Assembly: GCF_030733265.1 (NCBI RefSeq)
Contig: NZ_JASHJI010000016.1
Location: forward strand, 88,123-152,122
Direction of reading: 5' to 3'
Source of the DNA: Roseibium sp. MMSF_3412
GTDB lineage: Bacteria > Pseudomonadota > Alphaproteobacteria > Rhizobiales > Stappiaceae
Length of the DNA stretch: 64,000 nt
Every line of letters begins with the position of its first letter. Position 1 is the first letter of the stretch. Positions 35,857 to 44,959 of this stretch are shown here, one piece after another. The position numbers were made by a program, and so were the translations under genes. The notes beneath the pieces are model-generated. The model searched no databases. It saw nothing but the letters and a program-made list of their open reading frames with translations, and was not told the origin of the DNA.

Positions 35857-36375
35857 ATGTCTGCCGAGACTTCGACCGACCATGTCCACGAAGACGTTTT
35901 TGATCCCGCCCTGCATCCGGAACTGTTTTCCGGCGTGCGCAGCCGCCGGATCTTTGCGTTTTTCATCGACGTGATCGCGATCGCCTTGCTGACATTCGGT
36001 GCCGGCATCCTCGTGTTTTTCCTTGGCGTCTTCACGCTTGGGCTCGGGTTCCTGCTTTACGGCATTCTGCCGGCAACGGTTGCCCTCCTCTATGTCGCCT
36101 TCACGCTTGGCGGACCGCAGGCCTCAACCCTCGGCATGCGCGCCATGGGCCTGGAAATGCGCCTCTGGTACGGCGCAAAGCCCTATCCGCTGCTCGCTGC
36201 CGTTCACGCGCTTCTGTTCTGGTTCTCGGTCTCGCTGCTGACACCGCTCGTGCTGCTGGTCTCGCTGTTCTCGGACCGCAAGCGCCTGCTCCACGACATG
36301 ATCCTGGGCGTCGTCGTCGTGAACTCGGCCTATCATCAGCAATATGTGGACGTGCGCTTCCAGGCCTCGCACTGA
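35857..36375 (+). CDS. RDD-family membrane protein
   Basis: The 172-aa protein has three or four hydrophobic segments and the RDD hallmarks RSRRIFAFFIDVIAIALL near residue 30 and DRKRLLHDMILGVVVV near the end. The role of RDD proteins is generally unclear. ATG at 35857 follows AAGGAG. A longer frame overlapping the previous gene is rejected. It probably continues the hemB transcript. Confidence 0.88.
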   Translation: MSAETSTDHVHEDVFDPALHPELFSGVRSRRIFAFFIDVIAIALLTFGAGILVFFLGVFTLGLGFLLYGILPATVALLYVAFTLGGPQASTLGMRAMGLEMRLWYGAKPYPLLAAVHALLFWFSVSLLTPLVLLVSLFSDRKRLLHDMILGVVVVNSAYHQQYVDVRFQASH

Positions 36376-36430
36376 AGGCTGCTGGCATGGAGCACAGGCA
36401 CTGAAGGGCCCGCACTCCCGACTGGTGGGT

Positions 36431-36916
36431 TCAGTTCAGCAGTGCCAGCGACAGGTTGAGTATCCCGGCAAAGCCAACCCAGGCTGCGTAAGGGCAGAAC
36501 AGGAGCGCGGCGGTCCGGTCGAGCTGCCACCTGTCCACGATGAAGAAAAGGATCGCCGCGAGCATGCCGAGCAGGATCACCAGCGCAAACCAAAGCTGGT
36601 GAAATGCGAAAAAGACCGGTGACCAGGTCCAGTTCAGAACCATCTGGGCCACCCATAACTTCACAGCGACGGACCCGGGTGCCTGTCGGAACGTCCGCCA
36701 GCCGGCGACCGCGATGAACACGTAAAGCACTGTCCAGACCGGACCGAAAATCCAGTTCGGCGGATTGAAAGGCGGCTTTTCAAGCGCCCGATACCATTCA
36801 CCCGGCGCTGTCTGCATGCCAATGAAAATTCCGATTGCAAGAACGACCACGACAAATGCCAAGAGTGTTGCAATTGCAGACAGCGTGTTCAGCTTCAGCG
36901 TCGATTCGGTTGCCAT
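36431..36916 (-). CDS. tspO: TspO/MBR family protein
   Basis: The 161-aa protein has five membrane helices, as expected for the tryptophan-rich sensory protein/translocator family. Characteristic residues are EWYRALEKPPFNPPNWIFGPVWTVLYV and LNWTWSPVFF. TspO binds porphyrins and related ligands in the membrane. Start at 36916 gives the usual family length; longer frames exist but are unlikely. It converges on the RDD gene and is close to hemB and to an iron-type transporter. Confidence 0.92.
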   Translation of the reverse strand: MATESTLKLNTLSAIATLLAFVVVVLAIGIFIGMQTAPGEWYRALEKPPFNPPNWIFGPVWTVLYVFIAVAGWRTFRQAPGSVAVKLWVAQMVLNWTWSPVFFAFHQLWFALVILLGMLAAILFFIVDRWQLDRTAALLFCPYAAWVGFAGILNLSLALLN

Positions 36917-37148
36917 GTCCCGCAGTGCTTTCCTGTTTCCCGGCTCCAGCGTTTCATGGGGCGCTCCTGATTGCCAGAGCCAATTGACCGCCGCTTGCGG
37001 ATCGGACATTCGGATTCGGATCTCCGGACGCCCGGCGGCCGAAGCCGGCACCGTAGATTTTGCTGATTTTTCCGTGCTCTACCAAAGAGTGAAACCCAAA
37101 AAAGAAAAAACCTGAATATTTGAGTCGACTTTAAAATCCGTATTTGAT

Positions 37149-37164
37149 ATTGCTGCGCTGCAAT
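37149..37164. promoter_or_regulatory. Near-palindrome before the metal-transport cluster
   Basis: ATTGCTGCGCTGCAAT is palindromic at 7 of 8 base pairs and lies 20 bases before the ATG of the substrate-binding protein. It is a plausible operator or a hairpin over the ribosome site; no regulator can be named. Confidence 0.35.
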
Positions 37165-37183
37165 CTAACTAACGGAAAACGCT

Positions 37184-38335
37184 ATGTCTTTCTTCAAACG
37201 CGTAGGCGCACTGACGTGCGCGTTCGTGGCCGGCTCCCTGTTGGCGATGCCATCCACGACCGCCTGGGCCGAGTCCCTCACCTTCACCGATATCGCAGGC
37301 CGCGAGGTCACCCTGCCGGAGATGCCCGACAAGATCATTCTGGGCGAAGGGCGGATGATGTACGGCATTGCGCCGCTCATCGAAGGCAATCCGTTTGAAA
37401 AGATCGTCGGCTGGAAAAGCGATCTGGTTCAGTACGACCCGGATGCGTTCCGCAAGTATCAAGGCGCCTTCCCGGAAGAGACGGCCCGGATGATCGATTT
37501 CGGCAATCCATATGCCGGTGATTTTTCCATCGAAGCCGTTCTGGAAGCTGAAACGGATCTGGTGATCCTGGACGTCGGCAACCTCTTCAAGGCCGAAGAA
37601 ACCGGCCTCATCGAGAAGCTCGGCAACGCAGGCGTTCAGGTGGCTTTCATCGATTTCCGCCGCAACGCGACCGAAAACGCCGTTCCGTCCATGCTCATTC
37701 TCGGCCGGATTTTCGGTGAGGAGAAGCGCGCAGCGGAATTCATCGATTTCTACATCGCGCAGATGCGCAAGGTGACGAATATCGTCGACACCATTCCAGC
37801 TGAGGACCGTCCGCTCGTGGTGGTCGAGAACGCCGCCGGATGGCAGACAGACTTCTGCTGCTGGTCGTTCGGACCGTACAATTACGGCCGGTTTGTCGAA
37901 CTTGCCGGAGGCAAAAATTACGCGTCCACGCTTGCCAATGCCTATTCCGTCGATCTGAACCTTGAGGGGATCATCGAAGCGGACCCGGATGTGGTTTTCG
38001 GCACCGGTGCCAACTGGAAGGAAGCACGCCCGGAAGTGACGTCAACACTTCTCGGTTATGAAGGCGACCCGGAAGTGAACAGCGACCGGCTTGCCGCCCT
38101 CGCCGCACGTCCGGGTTTTGCCGATCTTCGCGCTGTCAAGGACGGCCGGTTCCACTCGATCTATCACCAGTTCTACAACTCGCCGTACCATTTCATTGCG
38201 ATCCAGGTGCTGGCGAAATGGCTGCATCCGGAAGACTTCGAGGATCTTGATCCCGAGGCAACGTTCAAGGAGCTGCACGACCGGTTCCTGCCTTATGAAA
38301 CCTCCGGTCAGTTCTGGATTACGCTGAACAAGTAA
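37184..38335 (+). CDS. Iron/siderophore-type ABC transporter substrate-binding protein
   Basis: The 383-aa exported protein has a signal peptide (cleavage near AWA at about 28) and the class III binding-protein start FTDIAGREVTLPEMPDKIIL. Further segments, VVVENAAGWQTDFCCWSFGPYNYGRFVELAGG and IEADPDVVFGTG, resemble FecB/FepB-like periplasmic receptors. The CCW motif is unusual. It is followed by its permease and ATPase genes and should deliver a metal complex, probably ferric, to them. Start ATG 37184. Confidence 0.87.
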   Translation: MSFFKRVGALTCAFVAGSLLAMPSTTAWAESLTFTDIAGREVTLPEMPDKIILGEGRMMYGIAPLIEGNPFEKIVGWKSDLVQYDPDAFRKYQGAFPEETARMIDFGNPYAGDFSIEAVLEAETDLVILDVGNLFKAEETGLIEKLGNAGVQVAFIDFRRNATENAVPSMLILGRIFGEEKRAAEFIDFYIAQMRKVTNIVDTIPAEDRPLVVVENAAGWQTDFCCWSFGPYNYGRFVELAGGKNYASTLANAYSVDLNLEGIIEADPDVVFGTGANWKEARPEVTSTLLGYEGDPEVNSDRLAALAARPGFADLRAVKDGRFHSIYHQFYNSPYHFIAIQVLAKWLHPEDFEDLDPEATFKELHDRFLPYETSGQFWITLNK

Positions 38336-38349
38336 GCCCGCTTGCTCAC

Positions 38350-38380
38350 GCGCCTCCGTTACCAACCGCAACGGAGGCGC
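38350..38380. other. Intercistronic hairpin after the binding-protein gene
   Basis: A perfect 11-bp stem GCGCCTCCGTT/AACGGAGGCGC with a 9-nt loop has no T-run. Such hairpins after binding-protein genes often protect the upstream mRNA and set an excess of binding protein over permease. Confidence 0.75.
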
Positions 38381-38396
38381 TCATCATGGATCGCTC

Positions 38397-39470
38397 ATGT
38401 CTGACAGCACACTTGTATCCGGCGAAGCCCTGGCGCTGGTACGCGCCTATAAACTCCGCCACCTGAGGCGGGTTTTGCTCGTCTTTCTCGCCCTTCTTCT
38501 TCTCGCAGGCCTGGTCGTCATCGACATCACGACGGGCCCTGCCGATCTCTCCATCTGGCGAACGATCGAAGTGATTTTTGATCGCTCCGTTGCGACGCCC
38601 AAGGAAGACGTCATCATCTGGCAACTGCGCCTGCCCGTTGCCCTCATGGCCATTGCCGTCGGAGCAATGCTGGGGGTCGCCGGCGCGGAGATGCAGACCA
38701 TTCTCAACAACCCGCTCGCCGACCCGTTCACGCTTGGCCTCAGTTCGGCAGCCGGGTTCGGCGCTGCCCTTGCGATTGTGCTCGGCTGGTCCGTGATCCC
38801 GGGTGTCGGAGGTCTGTTCGTGTCGGTGAACGCCTTTGTATTCGCCATGCTGACGTCCTGCGCGCTCTTCCTGTTCACGCGGCTGCGCGGGGTCACGCCG
38901 GAAGCCATGATCCTGGTCGGGATCGCGATGCTGTTCACGTTCAACGCCCTGCTGGCGTTCCTGCAATACGGCGCTTCGGAAATTCAGCTGGCACAGCTGA
39001 TCTTCTGGCAGCTGGGCTCGCTGGCGCGTGCGACCTGGGGAAAGGTTGGCATCTGTTTTGCCATCCTGCTTCTGATGCTGCCCTGGTTCATGAGCCGTTC
39101 CTGGGCGCTCACCGCCCTGCGCATGGGAGAAGACAAGGCTGCCGCGCTCGGCGTCAATGTCGGCCTCCTGCGCATTACGGTTCTTGCCGGTGTGTCACTG
39201 CTCGCGGCTGTCGCGGTGTCCTTCGTCGGTGCAATTGCATTTGTCGGCCTGGTCGGTCCGCACATTGCGCGCATGATCGTCGGCGAGGACCAGCGCGGGT
39301 TTCTGCCGCTGTCGGCCTTGTGCGGTGCGCTCATCCTGGCCGGAACATCAATTGCCTCCAAGGCCATAACGCCGGGCATTGTCTATCCGATCGGGATGAT
39401 CACTTCCCTGATCGGCATTCCGTTCTTCCTTCTCCTGATCCTGGGGCAGCGCAAGAGGCATTGGCAATGA
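38397..39470 (+). CDS. FecCD-family ABC transporter permease
   Basis: This 357-aa inner-membrane permease has about 10 helices. The family segments LRLPVALMAIAVGAMLGVAGAEMQTILNNPLADPFTLGLSSAAGFGAALA and the C-terminal VAVSFVGAIAFVGLVGPHIARMIVG are clear. It forms the channel of a BtuC-like importer for iron complexes, heme or cobalamin. Its stop overlaps the ATPase start by 4 bases (39467-39470). Confidence 0.93.
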   Translation: MSDSTLVSGEALALVRAYKLRHLRRVLLVFLALLLLAGLVVIDITTGPADLSIWRTIEVIFDRSVATPKEDVIIWQLRLPVALMAIAVGAMLGVAGAEMQTILNNPLADPFTLGLSSAAGFGAALAIVLGWSVIPGVGGLFVSVNAFVFAMLTSCALFLFTRLRGVTPEAMILVGIAMLFTFNALLAFLQYGASEIQLAQLIFWQLGSLARATWGKVGICFAILLLMLPWFMSRSWALTALRMGEDKAAALGVNVGLLRITVLAGVSLLAAVAVSFVGAIAFVGLVGPHIARMIVGEDQRGFLPLSALCGALILAGTSIASKAITPGIVYPIGMITSLIGIPFFLLLILGQRKRHWQ

Positions 39471-40240
39471 ATGCGCTGAGTGCGGAAAACCTGACATTTT
39501 CCTACGGCTCAAGACGGATTTTCGACCGCGTGGGGTTCGACCCGATCGCGCCCGGTCAGCTGACGGCTCTCATCGGGCCGAATGCTGCAGGCAAATCGAC
39601 GCTGTTCCGCCTGATCGCCGGCCTCCTGAAACCAGAATCCGGCAAGGTCCATCTCGGGAACACCGATCTCGACACCCTGACGACACGCACGCGCCTGGAA
39701 CGCGTTTGCTTCATGCCCCAGTTCTTTACCGCCAATGCTGCGCTGACCGTTTTTGACGTGGTCATGATGGCGCACAAACAGCTCAAGGGATGGCGGGTTA
39801 ACGAGGCAGACATGATCGCGGTGGGCACTGCCCTTCAGGAAGCCGGCATCGGGCACCTGTCGGAAGCCTATGTAAGCGAACTCTCGGGCGGTCAGTCGCA
39901 AATGGTATCCGTGACCCAGGCCCTGATCAGAAAATCGGATGTCTATCTGTTCGACGAACCGACATCCGCGCTCGACCTGCGTCACCAGCTGGATGTTCTC
40001 GGCCAGATAAAAGCGGCTGTCGCGGATCGCGGCGCCATCGGTGTCGTCGCCTTGCACGACCTAAATCTTGCTGCCCGGTTTGCCGACAATCTGATCCTGC
40101 TTGGCGAAGGCCGGATCCTTGCTCAGGGATCGCCTGCGGAAGTTTTGCGCGCCGACGCAATTTCAAACACCTACGGGGTTGCAATCGAAACCTCAAAAGG
40201 TCCCAGAGAGGAACTCATCGTCCATGCTTACGCGTCGTGA
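39467..40240 (+). CDS. ABC transporter ATP-binding protein (iron/cobalamin type)
   Basis: The 257-aa ATPase has Walker A GPNAAGKST, the signature LSGGQSQMV, Walker B VYLFDEPTSALD and the switch His in VVALHDLNLAARF. It powers the permease encoded just before it. The ATGA overlap with the permease indicates coupling. Its 3' end overlaps the cupredoxin gene by 17 bases, which ties that protein to the transporter. Confidence 0.94.
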   Translation: MNALSAENLTFSYGSRRIFDRVGFDPIAPGQLTALIGPNAAGKSTLFRLIAGLLKPESGKVHLGNTDLDTLTTRTRLERVCFMPQFFTANAALTVFDVVMMAHKQLKGWRVNEADMIAVGTALQEAGIGHLSEAYVSELSGGQSQMVSVTQALIRKSDVYLFDEPTSALDLRHQLDVLGQIKAAVADRGAIGVVALHDLNLAARFADNLILLGEGRILAQGSPAEVLRADAISNTYGVAIETSKGPREELIVHAYAS

Positions 40241-40703
40241 ATTCATCATCTCGGCGGCGGCGATGGCGGGCACCGGTTCGGCTCTCGCCTGCCCTGCCCC
40301 TGCATCCACCGGAACAAATCACGGCTTGCTCATGCTCAATGCGGCTTGCGGCGATCCGGACAGCCCAAATGTTTTTGAACCAGCGATCCTCCGGATCAAC
40401 ACCGGTGACAGCGTCACCTTCGTGCCGACGGACGCCGGCCACAACTCCGCGTCCAAGCGCGGCATGATCCCGGATGGTGCAGAGCCCTGGAACGGGGCAA
40501 TCGATGAAAGACTGACGGTCGAATTCACCGTCCCCGGCATCTATGGGCACATCTGCGTCCCTCATTACGAATGGGGCATGGTTGGTCTGATCGTGGTTGG
40601 AAACGACCTGTCCAATCTGAAATCAACCAAGAAAATCCGGCACCCCGGAAACGCACGCAAGGTGTTCCGCGCTCTTTTGAAAGAACTGGAAGCAAAGGCA
40701 TAG
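40224..40703 (+). CDS. Tat-exported cupredoxin (pseudoazurin/amicyanin-like)
   Basis: The 159-aa protein starts MLTRREFIISAAAMAG, a twin-arginine-type signal, with cleavage near ALA (about 22). The copper site is complete: His in DAGHNSAS, Cys and His in HICVPHYEWGM, and the axial Met there. It is therefore a type 1 copper electron carrier of the pseudoazurin class, acting in the periplasm. The gene overlaps the ABC ATPase by 17 bases and ends 8 bases before the methyltransferase. A possible role is redox chemistry on the transported metal complex; this is inference. Confidence 0.86.
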   Translation: MLTRREFIISAAAMAGTGSALACPAPASTGTNHGLLMLNAACGDPDSPNVFEPAILRINTGDSVTFVPTDAGHNSASKRGMIPDGAEPWNGAIDERLTVEFTVPGIYGHICVPHYEWGMVGLIVVGNDLSNLKSTKKIRHPGNARKVFRALLKELEAKA

Positions 40704-40711
40704 CACCCGCC

Positions 40712-41392
40712 GTGAAAACGAACCTGATCGAAACCTGGTCCAATCGCTCCTTCGAGGAAGCCACGATGACGGAAGAGCATACCTGGATCTGGTGCGAAAT
40801 GATCAACGCCATCGACGAAACCAACCTTTCCGCTTCCGACGTGCTGGATTTCGGCTGCAATCAGGGCGGGTTTCTGCGGCTGCTTCACGATCTGCGCCCG
40901 TTCAATTCAGGGACCGGGGTGGACATTGCGCGCCGCGCCGTCGCAATAGCAAAGACGCTCAAGGGCAATCGCCCGATCACCTATCATGCCGCCGAAGACC
41001 TCGCTGATCTTGAGCGGAAGTTCGACATCGCCTTTTCGCACGAGGCGATCTATCTGGTCGGGGATCTCGATAGGCATGCGCGGCAGATGGCCGGCGCACT
41101 GAAACCCGGTGGTTGCTACTACGCGGTAACCTGCTGTCACCGCGACAGTCCGCTTTGGGCCATGTGGCGGGCCAGGATCGAGGAGTTTTCGAACGTGCCC
41201 GTTCCCAATCACAGCATCGCCGATATTGCCGGCGCGTTCCGGAATGCCGGTTTTGCCGTCTCGGTTCGCCGCTTTCTGGCCAATGCCTTCGTGCCTTTTA
41301 GCGAGCCGAACGAGTATTTCCCGACCGATGCGGATCGCCTTGAAACCTACAGCCGATGGAAGCTGATGTTCCGCTTCGAGGCATCTGGGTGA
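40712..41392 (+). CDS. Class I SAM-dependent methyltransferase
   Basis: The 226-aa cytoplasmic enzyme has a SAM-binding motif I (VLDFGCNQGGFL), an acidic motif II region (GTGVDIA) and an LKPGG motif. The substrate is unknown. GTG 40712 gives a start 8 bases after the cupredoxin stop; the open frame upstream overlaps cupredoxin and is rejected. As the last gene of the transporter cluster it might modify the imported ligand or a metallophore, but a direct link is not shown. Confidence 0.82.
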   Translation: MKTNLIETWSNRSFEEATMTEEHTWIWCEMINAIDETNLSASDVLDFGCNQGGFLRLLHDLRPFNSGTGVDIARRAVAIAKTLKGNRPITYHAAEDLADLERKFDIAFSHEAIYLVGDLDRHARQMAGALKPGGCYYAVTCCHRDSPLWAMWRARIEEFSNVPVPNHSIADIAGAFRNAGFAVSVRRFLANAFVPFSEPNEYFPTDADRLETYSRWKLMFRFEASG

Positions 41393-41587
41393 GTTGGATG
41401 CTGTCTTTGATGCCGGACAGTTGCGATTCCAGTGTGTAAGAAACGTTTTTCTCTGCACCGCGCTTTGCAGAGGATGATCCACTCCGTATCAACGGGCACT
41501 TGAATTCAAGGCTCTTTCAATAAGCGGACCGCCTGTTCTAGACTGTGCGTTCGTCAAGAGTGGCCATGCAAGGCTTTGGGCAGGTGA

Positions 41588-43423
41588 ATGCATTCTGTTG
41601 ATATCGCGATGGCGCTGACCTTTGTGGTCATTGCGTCAACCGTCATCCTGTATGCCGTCGAGCGCTACCCGATCGAGACGGTCGCGCTCGGGTCCGTGAC
41701 TGCTTTCATCGTCATCTTTTCGATCCTGCCGGTGCAGACGCCGGACGGCAAGGCCGTCACGACAGCAGATTTTCTCATGGGGTTCGCCAATCCCGCCTTG
41801 GTGACGGTGATCTGCCTGCTCATCATCGGCCAGGCCCTGTTCCAGACAGATGCTCTCGAAGGTCCGGCGAAGACAATCGTTCGGATGACGCGCGGCCGGT
41901 CCGCTTTCGCGACCATACCGATCCTGCTCGTGGTGGCCGTGCTCAGCGCCTTTTTGAACAACACGCCCGTCGTCGTCATGTTTCTGCCGATCCTGACAGC
42001 CGTTGCGGCGACGGTCGGGCAGTCTTCCTCCCGCGTTCTCATGCCGCTGTCCTTCATCGCGATCCTGGGCGGCATGACCACGCTGATCGGATCGTCAACC
42101 AACCTGCTGGTTGCCAACTACGCCGCGCAGTCATCCGACCTCCAGCTGAGTTTTTTCAGCTTCACGCCGATCGGCCTGATCGTTGCCGGCGTCGGCTCCC
42201 TTTACGTATTCTTCGTCATGCCGCACCTGATGACGGCGCGCAAGACAATGGCGGAAGAGTTTCAGTCCACGTCGGGCAAACAGTTCATCGCACAGATTGA
42301 AATCACCTACGGACACCCGCTTGTCGGCGTTGAGGCTGTTTCCGGCATGTTTCCCAAGCTCAAGGACATGACGGTCCGCCTCGTGCAGCGCGGACAGGAA
42401 CCGCTGTTGCCGCCTTTCGAGAATGTGGTCCTGTCGCCCGGTGATACGGTGATTGTCGCGGCCACCAGAAACGCGCTCGCAAATGCGCTTGCGCGCCGGC
42501 AACCGCTCATGGAAGCGGAGACGGAACAGGCCAGCCCGGGACGGGATCAGCAAACTGTCCAGCCCGGCTCAATCAGTCTGGCCGAAGTGGTTGTTGCCCC
42601 GGCTTCGAGACTGATGGGCCGCACGCTGCCGCAGTCCGGTTTCTATGCCGACACAGGTTGCCTCGTGATGGGCATTCAAAGACGCAGCCGGATGCCCCGC
42701 ATGGCGATGAACGATATCAGGCTCGAGGCCGGTGATGTACTGCTGGTCGCCGGAAGCGAGGAAGACATTGCCCGGCTTCGCGGCAATCGGGACGTGCTTC
42801 TGCTTGACTGGTCGACAGCCGAGGTTCCAAGGCGCCGGTACGCGCCGAGAGCGCTCGCAATTTTTGCCGTCGTCGTCGCACTGGCCGCGTCCGGAATGGT
42901 CCCGATCGTCTCGGCCGCAATCGGCGGCACCTTTGCGATGATCGCGACAGGGTGCCTCAACATCCGGCAGGCCATGCGCGCGATCGACAGCAGGATATTC
43001 ATGCTCGTCGGTGCGTCGCTGGCGGCAGCGGTCGCGCTTGAAGCAACCGGGGGCGCGACGGCAATTGCCGCCGCGCTTGTTCATGTTCTGCACGGGGCAT
43101 CCGCCCCCGTCATTCTGTCCGCCCTGTTCTTTCTCGTCATGGTGCTGACGAACTTTCTCTCCAACAATGCTGCCGCGGTTCTTTTCACGCCGATCGCAAT
43201 CAATCTTGCCAACCAGATCGGTCAGTCTCCGGAGGCATTTGTCGTCTGCCTGATCATCGCGGCCAATACCTCCTTTGCAACGCCGATCGGCTACCAGACC
43301 AACCTGATCGTCATGGGCCCGGGCCACTACCGGTTCATCGACTTCATCCGTGCAGGTGTCCCGCTGGCACTCATTTTATGGTTGACCTTCTCGTTGGTCG
43401 CGCCATGGTACTATGGAATGTGA
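41588..43423 (+). CDS. SLC13/DASS-family permease with TrkA-C domains
   Basis: The 611-aa membrane transporter has N- and C-terminal helix bundles, each with the SLC13 motif (FLNNTPVVVMFLPI and FLSNNAAAVLFTPIAI). Two cytoplasmic RCK_C/TrkA-C domains lie between them at about 205-410. This form is often annotated as a sodium-dependent anion (sulfate, dicarboxylate) symporter; the substrate is not determined. ATG at 41588 follows GCAGGTG. It overlaps the long version of the next gene by 11 bases. Confidence 0.9.
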   Translation: MHSVDIAMALTFVVIASTVILYAVERYPIETVALGSVTAFIVIFSILPVQTPDGKAVTTADFLMGFANPALVTVICLLIIGQALFQTDALEGPAKTIVRMTRGRSAFATIPILLVVAVLSAFLNNTPVVVMFLPILTAVAATVGQSSSRVLMPLSFIAILGGMTTLIGSSTNLLVANYAAQSSDLQLSFFSFTPIGLIVAGVGSLYVFFVMPHLMTARKTMAEEFQSTSGKQFIAQIEITYGHPLVGVEAVSGMFPKLKDMTVRLVQRGQEPLLPPFENVVLSPGDTVIVAATRNALANALARRQPLMEAETEQASPGRDQQTVQPGSISLAEVVVAPASRLMGRTLPQSGFYADTGCLVMGIQRRSRMPRMAMNDIRLEAGDVLLVAGSEEDIARLRGNRDVLLLDWSTAEVPRRRYAPRALAIFAVVVALAASGMVPIVSAAIGGTFAMIATGCLNIRQAMRAIDSRIFMLVGASLAAAVALEATGGATAIAAALVHVLHGASAPVILSALFFLVMVLTNFLSNNAAAVLFTPIAINLANQIGQSPEAFVVCLIIAANTSFATPIGYQTNLIVMGPGHYRFIDFIRAGVPLALILWLTFSLVAPWYYGM

Positions 43424-43454
43424 GCAACGCATTGAGGTATCGCGGGACAACAAG

Positions 43455-44222
43455 GTGACAAGACACCCGACAGACCATCCGCAGTTCTATCTGACCGCAC
43501 CTGCGCCCTGCCCCTATCTGGAGGGCAAGCACGAGCGAAAGGTCTTTACCCATCTCGTCGGACACGGCGCGCCTGCGCTCAATGAAGTGCTGACGCAGGG
43601 CGGCTTCCGCCGCAGCCAGAATATTGCCTACCGTCCGGCCTGCGAACAGTGCCAGTCCTGTATCTCCGTGCGCGTGCGCGTGAACGACTTCAAGTGGACC
43701 AAGTCGCTCAGGCGCGTCTGGAAGTCCGGTGCAAATCTCATCGGCGCCCGGCTGCCCGCCAGCCCTTCGGCGGAACAGTACGATCTCTTCCGGGACTATC
43801 TTCAGGAACGCCACGAAGATGGCGGCATGACGGAGATGAGCGTGCTCGACTATGCGATGATGGTCGAGGATACGCATGTTGAAACCCTGGTGCTTGAGTA
43901 CCGGCAGCGCGGACCGGACAGCTTTGTAACCGGGATGGGCGAAGGTCCGCTGCTCGGCGTCGCATTGAGCGATCAGCTCTCCGACGGATTGTCCATGGTG
44001 TATTCGTTTTACGACCCCGGTTACACGGAAACCGCGCTCGGCACCTACATGATCCTCGATCACATCGAGCGCGCCCGCAAGATGCGGCTTCCCTATGTTT
44101 ATCTCGGATACTGGGTCGAGGGCTCTGCCAAGATGGCCTACAAGGCCCGGTTCAAACCGCAGGAACATCTGGGCCCGAACGGCTGGACCATGGTTGAAGC
44201 CGACGCGGCAGACAAAGGCTAG
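43455..44222 (+). CDS. bpt: Aspartate/glutamate leucyltransferase (N-end rule)
   Basis: The enzyme adds leucine from Leu-tRNA to N-terminal Asp or Glu, marking proteins for ClpAP. Family features are PQFYLTAPAPCPYLEGKHERKVFTHL, the cysteine-rich GGFRRSQNIAYRPACEQCQSC and the GYWVEGSAKMAYKARFKP block. The GTG at 43455 gives 255 aa and the usual short N-terminus; an ATG at 43413 would add 14 residues and overlap the permease gene. Neither has a strong ribosome site. Confidence 0.92.
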   Translation: MTRHPTDHPQFYLTAPAPCPYLEGKHERKVFTHLVGHGAPALNEVLTQGGFRRSQNIAYRPACEQCQSCISVRVRVNDFKWTKSLRRVWKSGANLIGARLPASPSAEQYDLFRDYLQERHEDGGMTEMSVLDYAMMVEDTHVETLVLEYRQRGPDSFVTGMGEGPLLGVALSDQLSDGLSMVYSFYDPGYTETALGTYMILDHIERARKMRLPYVYLGYWVEGSAKMAYKARFKPQEHLGPNGWTMVEADAADKG

Positions 44223-44284
44223 GCCCTTCCCGTCATCACCGGCATGCGCTACGCGAACATCAAGGCCTGGTGGGACGGCGCGCG

Positions 44285-44950
44285 CTACTTCGGCGGAATG
44301 TGCTGCCTGATCCTGTCGAACACCGAGCGGAACATGTCTTCGGTCAGCCGGCCGGTGTTCGTGTTGTAGCGCGAGCAGTGATAGCTGTCGAACAATGCCA
44401 TGTCGTGTCCTGGAAGCTCATGCGCGGCGCAATGGGCGAACGGAAATGCAGCGCGGCGCAGGTCCAGAGCCGTCAGAAAAGTCTCGTGTGCAATTCTTCC
44501 GAGCGCCAGGACGGCACGGATGGACGGGTTCGCCGAAAGGGTTGCAAGCAGATAGGGCCGGCACGCCTTGATCTCGGGTCCGGTCGGCTTGTTCTGCGGC
44601 GGCAGGCAGCGCACCGCGTTGGTGATCATGGCGTCCTTCAGGACGAGGCCGTCATCAGGACGCGCCAGGTAAGTCCCCTCGGCAAATCCGTATTCCAGCA
44701 TCGTCTTATAGAGGAGGTCACCTGCAAAATCGCCGGTGAATGGCCGCCCGGTGCAATTGGCTCCCTTCATTCCCGGCGCGAGCCCGATGACCAGCAGCCG
44801 GGGCTTTTCGGCAGAGAACGAAGGAACCGGAGCATTGTGCCAGTCCGGATGCGCCTTCTTCAATTCCTCGCGCAACGCAACCAGTCTTGGACAGACCGGA
44901 CAGTCAGGCGGCGGATCCGTAAGCGTCTGATTGTCTACCTGGGCCGGCAT
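44285..44950 (-). CDS. Uracil-DNA glycosylase, family 5 (UDGb type)
   Basis: The 221-aa DNA repair enzyme removes uracil and related deaminated bases. It shows an N-terminal Cys cluster (CPVCPRLV), motif A GLAPGMKGANCTGRPFTGD and motif B DSYHCSRYNTNTGRLT, as in iron-sulphur family 5 glycosylases. The active site has no Asp in motif A, which fits the broad-specificity UDGb class. It lies 9 bases downstream of the NYN-domain gene, which reads in the same direction. Confidence 0.88.
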   Translation of the reverse strand: MPAQVDNQTLTDPPPDCPVCPRLVALREELKKAHPDWHNAPVPSFSAEKPRLLVIGLAPGMKGANCTGRPFTGDFAGDLLYKTMLEYGFAEGTYLARPDDGLVLKDAMITNAVRCLPPQNKPTGPEIKACRPYLLATLSANPSIRAVLALGRIAHETFLTALDLRRAAFPFAHCAAHELPGHDMALFDSYHCSRYNTNTGRLTEDMFRSVFDRIRQHIPPK

Positions 44951-44959
44951 GACGGCATC

